In this document: positions 56,333-64,000 of the stretch, piece by piece
Layout: every line of letters starts with the position of its first letter
Position numbering within the stretch: position 1 is the stretch's first letter
Source: Posidonia oceanica
Taxonomy: Eukaryota > Streptophyta > Magnoliopsida > Alismatales > Posidoniaceae
Direction: 5' to 3'
Assembly (NCBI GenBank): GCA_037176725.1
Contig: JAZBRS010000026.1
Span: 57,390,501 to 57,454,500, forward strand
Length of the DNA stretch: 64,000 bases
Made by a program: the position numbers and the translations under genes
Notes under the pieces: generated by a model
Told to the model about the DNA's origin: nothing
Databases searched by the model: none
What the model saw: the letters and a program-made list of their open reading frames with translations, nothing else

Positions 56333-57533
56333 ATGGGCTTTCCTACTCTGCTAACTCCTACACATTGCTCGGAAACCCTGTGAGAATGGATCAGCAGGCT
56401 CACTCTACAAGACTGTGAACAGCTGCGCCTGTGGGGCATACCAACCAAGCTGCTGAAGGCTGCTGATGTGGAGGTCAGCCGCCACCTTCTATGTGCCGCC
56501 GCAAGATTCTGGAAGCCGGCGCATCATGTCTTCCGTTTCAACAAGACTGAGCTGACACCTACACTGGAAGAGGTGCGTCGGATCTGCGGCTTTTCAAAGA
56601 TCATGGGGCCGCCTGCTTTCATGAGACGAGATGGATATCTCAAGGTCCTGAGCCAGCTAACTGGGCTCCCCACTCGAACCTGTCAACAGAAACTAATCTG
56701 CACCAGCGGGCCTGAACCTATGCTTCGCCTTGCGCACTTCAATGATATCATAAACAAGCGCGCAGAACTCGGAGACGAGCTGTGGCTCCGAGGATTTGTT
56801 ATCCGCTTCCTGGGCGAACTGATCTTTACCCATGGCCGACTGACAGTGGCCATCGAGGTTGCAGAGATTGCATTAGCAGTGGTGACCCAGCACATAGACC
56901 TGGCACCAGTTGTCCTGGCAGTGACCTATCGCGGGCTGGACCGCATCTCTCATCGCTGCCGCCACTTCCACGGTTGCGGAGCACTCATACAAGTCTGGCT
57001 GACCGCGCACTTAGAGATGAACCTCTTGCGCCCTCAAGTGCATGCCTTCGAAGCCTACTGCAACAGCGCCCGTGCCAAGACAGAAAAGAGCGTCAAAGAA
57101 GAGTATGAGAAGCTGTCAGTACTGACTGACGACGCTATAACCTGGCGTATTGTCCCCTCTGCAGCAGAGCCATTCACTGTCTTCTTCAGCGCGCGTGACG
57201 CGCGGTTGATCATTCTACCAGGATTCACAGCAGGCGTAGAGTACCATCCAATCAGGGTCATGCGCCAGTTCGGCTTCCAGCAGGGCGCCTTCATTGACAG
57301 TACAACGCCCGAGCTTCTACAGATGTACCCTCTCAGCACAACTGCCCCGACCAAGAAGCTTGCTAGTCTGATGCAGCATGGGGTCCAATCTACAGACATT
57401 GCAGCTGTGAGAGGTGTAGGATGCACCCCTGAGTATGAAGCTGAAGTCTGACAACTCTGGCCTATCACTGAAATTCCGCCAGGCGGCCCTTTGTTTCCCG
57501 ACTCCCGGCAGTCGAAGAAGGCCCGAGTTGACT
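56333..57533 (+). pseudogene. Extra ORF of E2, DUF7745/plant-mobile-domain-like, two TGA codons
   Basis: About 400 codons from ATG 56333 (MGFPTLLTP) to the stop after SKKARVD near 57533. TGA at 56381-56383 and TGA at 57449-57451 are CGA in E1, so each is a C-to-T change at CG. The open middle (56468-57451) shows the FWKPAHHVFRF and ELTPTLEEVRRICGF block near the N-terminus. A helical middle (LRGFVIRFLGELIF, RLTVAIEVAEIALAV, CGALIQVWLTAHLE) follows, then WRIVPSAAEPF and VEYHPIRVMRQFGFQQGAF. This is the order I know from DUF7745 proteins, relatives of the plant mobile domain. Pol-like catalytic motifs are absent. Its placement downstream of integrase in sense orientation and its preservation in two elements indicate a role for the transposon, of unknown nature. 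Confidence 0.72.
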
Positions 57534-58260
57534 AGGCCCTTGTGCAACCATCATATGGTCTTCTTTCAGGTTATGCTGTACATTTCTGGCCTGCCACAGG
57601 CATTGTACTCACCAAGCTTTATCAATGAAAAACTATTTCTGCTTTCTGCTTGCACATCAAGATTCTTTGCTGTATTGCATATCATTATCATCACCATCTT
57701 GGGCCCTCTAACCAAACTTGCAGACATCACAACGCAGCAAAGTCCTCAGCACCCAATCTGGAGTCCGGAGCATCTGCGGACCCGCGTCGTCGAGCTACGC
57801 CATCTGGCATCCCCAGCTGGTCGCCCCCAGCTGGATCATCATCCTACTCAGCTGATCATCCCCAGCTGAGTCCCCTGCGGGCTGGCACCCCAAACTGCTC
57901 GGCGAAAGGTCCGTCAACCTGTCATCCTACTCAGCTGATCATCCTCAACTGAGTCCCCTGCGGGCTGGCACCCCAAACTGCTCGGCGAAAGGTCCGTCAA
58001 CCGGTCATCCTCCTCAGCTGATCATCCCCAGCTGAGTCCCTAGCGGGCTGGTACCCCAAACTACTCGTCTGACAAGCACGACAATCTTGTCATCACCCCC
58101 TGCTTTCGGTGCCAAGGACGCGTTGGCCAGCCCCTGGTGTCATCCCGACACCAGGGGCATCTTTTGATCGCCCCTTGGTATCATTCTTCCCCTCTTTCCC
58201 CTATGATATTCCTAGTGTCATAGGATGATTTCTTCTCATCATTACCTCATCCCCTCTTTT
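57534..58260 (+). repeat. E2 3' region start, including three 83-bp units
   Basis: 57534-57820 matches the E1 region 23640-23905 and holds no gene. CTCAGCTG at 57847, 57930 and 58013 marks three 83-bp units homologous to the eight-unit array of E1. 58075-58230 is unique sequence also present in E1 (22790-22930). Confidence 0.85.
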
Positions 58261-58850
58261 GCCAGTCGATAAGTCCGATATCTTATCAATCAATCATTCT
58301 CATCATTATCTCATCCCCTCTTTATCTCATCATTACCTCATCCCCTCTTTGCCGGCCGATAAGTCCGATATCTTATCAACCAATCATTCTCATCATTACC
58401 TCATCTCCCTCTTTATCTCATCATTACCTCATCCCCTCTTTGCCGGCCGATAAGTCCGATATCTTATCAACCAATCATTCTCATCATTACCTCATCCCCT
58501 CTTTATCTCATCATTACCTCATCCCCTCTTTGCCAGCCGATAAGTCCGATATCTTATCAACCAATCATTCTCATCATTACCTCATCCCCCTCTTTATCTC
58601 ATCATTACCTCATCCCCTCTTTGCCGGCCGATAAGTCTGATATCTTATCAACCAATCATTCTCATCATTACCTCATCCCCCTCTTTATCTCATCATTACC
58701 TCATCCCCTCTTTGCCGGCCGATAAGTCCGATATCTTATCAACCAATCATTCTCATCATTACCTCATCCCCCTCTTTATCTCATCATTACCTCATCCCCT
58801 CTTTGCCGGTCGATAAGTCCGATATCTTATCAACCAATCGCTCTCATCAT
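58261..58850 (+). repeat. 91-bp tandem array, seven units, E2
   Basis: Starts at 58261, 58351, 58442, 58532, 58623, 58714 and 58805 (period 90-91). Each unit carries GATAAGTCCGATATCTTATC, an imperfect palindrome, followed by CAACCAATCATTCTCATCAT and CATTACCTCATCCCC repeats. E1 has one such unit. Confidence 0.93.
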
Positions 58851-59010
58851 TACCTCACCCCCTCTTTAGCAATAATTCTCATCATGATCTCATCCCCTTT
58901 TTAGCAGTAATTCTCATCATGATCTCATCCCCTCTTTAGCAGTAATTCTCATCATGATCTCATCCCCTCTTTAGCAATAATTCTCATCATGATCTCATGC
59001 CCTCTTATCA
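58851..59010 (+). repeat. 35-bp tandem array, about four units, E2
   Basis: TTCTCATCATGATCTCATCC followed by CCTTTTTAGCAGTAA-type sequence, 35-bp period; homologous to E1 22511-22600. Confidence 0.85.
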
Positions 59011-59019
59011 AACAACCAA

Positions 59020-59960
59020 TCACATTCTAGGCTGATATCCTAAACTATCTGCTCAGGCTGATATCCTAAACTATCTGCTCAGGCTGATATCCCAAACTAT
59101 CTGCTCTCAGGCTGATAACCTAAACTATCATCTGGGCCGATCCATGGTTGGCCCACAGTTGTGTTATACGGCTGACATCCAGTAACTGTCCCTTGCAATT
59201 GCGGTTTCCAGTTGATAGGTCTGTAAACTATCCGCCAATTGATAGGTCTGTAAACTATCCACCAGTTGATAGGACTGTAAACTATCGTTAGGCTGATATC
59301 CTAAACTATCACCAGCAATTGCATTATACGGCTGATATCCAGTAACTATCCCTTATCATTGCGCGTTCCAGTTGATAGGCCTGTAAACTATCCGCCAGTT
59401 GATAGGACTGTAAACTATCGTTCCAGTTGATAGGACTGTAAACTATCGCTAGGCTGATATCCTAAACTATCACGCGCAATCATGTTATACGGCTGTCACC
59501 CAGTAATTGTCCCTCGCAATGCCGTTTCCAGTTGATAGGACTGTAAACTATCCGCCAGTTGATAGGTCTGTAAACTATCCGCCAGTTGATAGGTCTGTAA
59601 ACTATCGCTCCAGTTGATAGGACTGTAAACTATCCGGCATTTGCGTTATACGGCTGATACCCAGTAACTATCACTCATGGTTTGTGGCTTCCAGTTGATA
59701 GGTCTGTAAACTATCCGCCAGTTGATAGGTCTGTAAACTATCCGCCAGTTGATAGGTCTGTAAACTATCCGCCAGTTGATAGGACTGTAAACTATCCCAC
59801 ACAACCATGTTATACGGCTGATATCCAGTAACTATCACTCACAACTGCTCCAGGCTGATAACCTAAACTATCACTCCAGGCTGATAACCTAAACTATCGC
59901 TCTAGGCTGATAACCTAAACTATCACTCCCGGTTGATAGAACCGTAAACTATCCGGACGA
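59020..59960 (+). repeat. GATA-rich compound tandem array of E2 (27-bp units in ~160-bp higher-order units)
   Basis: The 27-bp unit is CCAGTTGATAGGTCTGTAAA plus CTATCCG. Higher-order units are marked by TTATACGGCTGATATCCAGT at about 59163, 59322, 59484, 59645 and 59809, spaced 159-164 bp. The ends carry AGGCTGATAACCTAAACTATC units. It is the counterpart of E1 21443-22510. Confidence 0.9.
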
Positions 59961-60507
59961 TAAGCCCGTCACCTTATCACTTTTTTGGCGTGGCCTTGCC
60001 CCAGGAAGGCAAAGTCATGCACCTCCTTTTTTGCGATAGGAGAGTTGGCCTCTCTCCCTTTGCACCCCTCTTTTCTCTTTGCTAGCTTGCTCCCCGGGCG
60101 GGGACGAGCTGCACCCTGCTTCTTTGCTTTGTCGCGCGAGTCCGGCCTTCCGGCCAGATCTTTGCGCCACATCGCGCCCTTTTAGCATTTTTTCTCTTGC
60201 ATCATCTTAGCACTTCCTCAGCTAGCACTGCATATTACTTTAGCATCATCACCATCACTTGCACAGCATCAGCATCTATTCTAGCTGCACTAACTTTTAT
60301 GCTAACTTCTTGCATTGCATTTGCATCAACATGTATCGCACTGCACAGCATCCATCTGCACCTAGCATCTTGCATTGCGGCAACGGGCTACGATCTTTGG
60401 TGCATCCGCCGAATAAGTAGCTCACGCCCATAGCAACCCGCTGCTCCCGCCGGTCAGATGGGGTGTCTTGTCAACCCTGAGCAGCGGCCTCGCTCTGCTT
60501 GACCTTG
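59961..60507 (+). other. E2 3' untranslated segment before the PPT
   Basis: No gene. It has a unique segment (59970-60180), simple TTGCATT/CAGCAT-rich DNA, the conserved 20-mer GGTGCATCCGCCGAATAAGT at 60399-60418, and the upstream arms of the PPT stem (60456-60467 and 60475-60482). Confidence 0.75.
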
Positions 60508-60523
60508 CTCAGGGAGGGGCATC
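60508..60523 (+). other. Polypurine tract of E2
   Basis: CTCAGGGAGGGGCATC directly before TGTTGACACC at 60524. Confidence 0.94.
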
Positions 60524-63500
60524 TGTTGACACCCCATCTTGGCAGGCTTGGATCCTTGGAGCCCTCCTGATGATTGCTGGACTCAAACCCAAAACCAAAC
60601 CCTAATCCTCTTCTTTACCCTCCAAAATCAGCCCATCTTGACCTAAGCCTTTACCCCTCTTCCCAAGCTCAAAACCTAACCAAAACCCATAGGAAAACCC
60701 ACCAACACTCACTTAACAAGCCTACCCAAGAACCTAGAAATTTCCAAACCTAGACCATTCCCAAAAACCCTAGAAAACCTAGGCAAAACTCCCCTTTTTC
60801 TACACCTTGAAACCCCTCCAAAACCTTTTTAGAATCAAACCAAAACCTCAGAACCAACACCTCAAACCCTAGACTGCCCACTCACCAATTTTCACCTCAT
60901 TCCAAGACCCTTAAGCCCCCCTTTCATCCAAATTATCCTTTTCTCTCTCCGGGATTATCATTTCCTCTCTCCTCTCTCTCTCCTGATTATCATCTCTCTT
61001 TTCATCCCCTTTTTGCTCTTTTTCTGGCCTGGCTGTGGGCCCCCTTTGTACTTCTATCCCTTCTCTATCTTATTCCTATTTTTACTTTATTTTTAGCTTT
61101 TTTCCTGAATTTTAAAAATCATTTCTCTCCAACCTATCTCTTTTCCTTTTATTTCCCTCTTTTTCCCTTTTCCTTCTTCCTTCTCTTTTCCTTTGCCTTC
61201 TCTTGCAAAAATCCATGAAAACCCCTAAAAATCTGTAAAACCCCAAAATATAAAAGAAACAAATCAGAACCCTAAGAAAAACAATTAAAAAACATTAAAC
61301 AAGCAATTAAAAACCTAAACTTAACTAAATCAAACTAAAAGGAAAACCAAGCATGTAAGCTAAAAAAATGCAAAACAAATCAAAAGAAAACACTGAAAAA
61401 TCAAGGAAAAAACTAAAATAAAACCAAAACCCACCAAAAGTAAGAACCCCATCAAAAGAATTAAAAAACAAACCCTAAAAAGAAGAATTAAAAAACAAAC
61501 ACCAAAACAAGTAATTAAAGAAACAAAGAGACTTAACCTAACAAACCTAAGAAAAAAAAACAAACTAAAAACTTAATTAAAAGGAAAAGAAAAACACATC
61601 TAAAAGACTTAAAAACACCCTATCAAACCAGAAAAATCTAACTCCAAGAAAAATCAACAAATAAAAATCAAAGCATAATTTAAAAGACTTAAGAAAGAAA
61701 AAACCCTAAGGAGACTAAAACTTAAAAACCTGAAAACAACCCTGATTAATACGAAAATAAATCCTAAAAAATCCTAATCAATATCCTAAGTGTCCAACAA
61801 GGGAAACACAATTTTTAAAACAATTTAAAAAAGGGTTTAACAAACATTTAATCAAGTGAAAACTAATTAAAAGCAAAACCAAAACCCTAAAACCCTAATC
61901 AAGCCCAAAACACATTAATCAACTCAAAATGGCCATTAAAAAATTTAATTAAAACCCTAATTCACATCACAACCTTTCTAGTATTTTTATTTATTTTTAG
62001 TTCCTTTTTACTAATTTTATTTTTCCCATTCTACCCTCTCTTCTTTCTTACTTCTCTTTTTCTTTCTTTCCTTTCCTTACTGGGCCCAATCCAGCCCGTT
62101 TTTCTTTTTTCTTTTATTTCTTCGGCCCACAGTCCGGCCTCCTTCTTCCTCCTTCTTCCCCACCTTCTGCATTTTTTTTTTCCTCAGCTTCTCTCCCGCG
62201 AGCGGCCAGCTATAGGGCTCCCTCTCCTTTTTAATTTTCAAGCTCTCCCTCTCCATCAGATCACCTACAGAGCTCGCCGCTCCTCTCTTCTCTCAGCACC
62301 ATTTCCGGGAGGCATTGAATGCCAGTCGCCTCGCCGACGCCCGTCGTTTCTGCTGCAGTGCCGCCGGTGGAATTCAAACCACCAGCTCGCGCCCAGCAGT
62401 CCCCTCCTCCTGATAAAAGCTAGCCCTTCAATCCATTTTCATCGCCTTTTCGCCACCTGAGAGAGAGAGCTGAGAAATCCAGAGAATTCTCCCGCAAACT
62501 TCCCACTTCTTCACCCTCTGAATCCAGTAGAACCTTCCCTTCTTTCTCCCCCGAAACCAGCCCGTTCCAGCCTCGAATTCCCTTCCATTTTCATCCCCCA
62601 AATTCACCTAGCACACCAGCATCCCTCCTCCACCATCCCATTGCCTTTCCACTGCACGAAACACCTTCAAATCACCCTGAACACCAACCAGAACCCAACA
62701 CAATTCCCCTCAGCAATTCCCTCCACTCCAGCCCACAACCTTCTCCCAAAATCCACCCAGAGACTCGCCTGAACTTCACCTTCCCAAAGCACCTTACCTT
62801 CAGCCCCATCCTCCACCACAGACCGAGAAATCCACAACAAACACTTGCCTTCTCCACTGACCAGAAACCGACCCAACCTCCAAATCTTCTCCACGCTCTC
62901 CAGAAGCCCAATCCAACAATCCAGAACCGTTCCTTGGACCTCCAGCAATCTTCCAGAAGCCCCCGTCCAGCCTGAGGAGTAGCAGACACTCCCCCCAGCC
63001 TCCGGCTGCCACTCTGAACCCACGACTTGCCGAATCTCTCTCCGGTCTGCACAGCTCGTGTCTGATCATCTGGGAAGCTCCGGAGGACCGTTCTGAGGTG
63101 ACTCCAGCCCTCGTGAGCAGCGGACAGCGCCCGCAGCGACCGGACAGACGCCGTCGACCAGCTCCGACACTGCTGAGGTCGGGAGGACGCTCCAGACACG
63201 GACGTAGGTATTTTCTTACCTTCCCCGCTCTCTCTCCTCCTCCTGCTGCTTCCCCGCCGATCAGAGTCAGCTTCCAAGCCCTCCAGACGCTCGTGCAGCT
63301 CACCGGTCTTCCCGTCTTCTCCGGCGCCGGTCCCCTGATCTCCGGATGCTCCGCCCAGCAGAACGGACTCCCGACGATTCCCAGAGCTCCGCACGGTCGC
63401 CGGCTACGTCCTCCGCCGTCTCGCGCCTCCCCAAGCCCCCTGTGTCGGCGGTGGTGAGCGCTGGTGGCTCACTGCTACAGTGCCAGCCACCGCCGGCAAA

Positions 63501-64000
63501 TCACTGTGCATTTATTTTCTTAGTTATAAGATTTCTGTGCAGATATTGCATGTTTGCCTTAACTTTTTTAATTTTTGCGTTTCAGTCCTCTGTCCATTTA
63601 ATATGCTTAGTTTTTAATTAGAAACCATGCTAAATTGCAGCTTTTATTCATACTTTTCAGTATTTTCTTTCCCGTCCTTTTACTGTGCTGTGCTGTTGTA
63701 TCTTTTTGCATTTTAGCCCTTCTGTTTTTTATTTTTGCATATAAGTCCTGCCCAAAATCAGTTCATTTAATTGCATGTATTTTACCATATGAAATTGCAT
63801 TCTGCATCCCTGCATGTTTTTGATTTTGCATATAGGTCCATGCACAGTAGAAACTTAGGTTTTATTTTCAATTTTGCATACTGCATTGCATATTTTGCCT
63901 CCTGTTTTTGCACATTTGCATTTAGGTCCATTTTAAATGGACAGTAACTATTTGCATGCATTTTTGCTTACTGCATTGCATTTTGGCCCCTGTTTTTTTA
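60524..64000 (+). repeat. 3' LTR of E2, first 3.48 kb
   Basis: Collinear with 39179-42655 of the 5' LTR. Differences are scattered single bases, for example several in the short GC-rich stretch at 42105-42145 versus 63440-63500. It has a TATA-like site at 62412-62419. It runs off the window in the TTGCATTTTGGCCCC-rich block; about 2.1 kb should follow. A 240-codon antisense ORF here is interrupted in the 5' LTR and is not considered a gene. Confidence 0.94.

Larger units (their letters stand above)
39179..64000 (+). mobile_element. E2: family A Ogre-like giant retrotransposon, right end outside window
   Basis: Full internal structure: 5' LTR (39179-44779), PBS (44781-44798), leader, gag-pro-pol (46113-54898), extra ORF (56333-57533), tandem arrays (57830-59960), PPT (60508-60523) and the first 3.48 kb of the 3' LTR (60524 on). 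LTR-to-LTR offset is constant at 21,345 bp to within a base or so, with only scattered substitutions, so the insertion is young. With a complete 3' LTR it would be about 26.9 kb. At least four stop codons and a frameshift inactivate gag-pol, and two stops break the extra ORF. Confidence 0.94.

Noticed and set aside
1..64000. Host genes, tRNA/rRNA genes, defence or toxin systems
   Set aside because: Every segment over 300 bp could be assigned to an LTR, leader, coding interior or 3' region of the six elements; no other domain was seen.

Overview
The window is flowering-plant nuclear DNA made entirely of nested giant LTR retrotransposons of the Ty3/gypsy class, Tat/Ogre-like lineage. I see no host gene, tRNA, rRNA or bacterial-type feature. 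The evidence is: terminal repeats of 3.5-5.9 kb with TG...CA ends; an 18-nt primer binding site (TGGCGACTCTGCTGGGGA) one base after the LTR, the type reported for Ogre elements and attributed to tRNA-Arg; polypurine tracts directly before 3' LTRs; Gag with a CX2HX4HX4C knuckle; a DNGS protease; a YVDD reverse transcriptase; two RNase H domains; a D,D(35)E integrase without chromodomain; and an extra ORF between integrase and 3' LTR. The host is presumably an angiosperm with a repeat-rich genome; the species cannot be named from the sequence.

At least six insertions are stacked. (1) E3 (+), 1-2889: LTR end, gutted 1.2-kb interior, start of the 3' LTR. (2) E4 (-) inserted in that LTR at 2889/2890: full 3' LTR 2890-6376 and 0.3 kb of interior. 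(3) E5 (+) inserted in E4 at 6699/6700: only one LTR is visible, in two pieces (6700-7349 and 13185-14991). (4) E6 (+), a 5.8-kb solo LTR at 7350-13184 inside the E5 LTR, with a perfect 5-bp target duplication (CATGC). (5) E1 (-), 14992-39178, also inside the E5 LTR: 3' LTR, tandem-repeat 3' region, extra ORF, integrase, protease, gag, PBS and most of the 5' LTR. (6) E2 (+), from 39179 past the window end, inserted in the 5' LTR of E1 in opposite orientation; about 26.9 kb if its 3' LTR is complete. E6, E1 and E2 form LTR family A; E4 and E5 form family B; E3 is a third type (C).

Both coding elements are dead. Their gag-pro-pol was one continuous frame. It is now broken by TAG codons that arise from CAG (or TGG at a CAG site), by a 7-bp frameshift in E2, and in E1 by an in-frame deletion of about 2.9 kb that removed all of RT/RNase H. 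Transition-type stops fall at CG or CHG sites, as expected for deamination of methylated cytosines in silenced plant transposons. The most unusual non-coding structures are ~58-bp double palindromes spread through the family B LTRs, a conserved stem spanning the PPT/3' LTR junction, a copy of the PBS start inside U5 of every family, and fast-changing GATA-rich tandem arrays in the 3' region.
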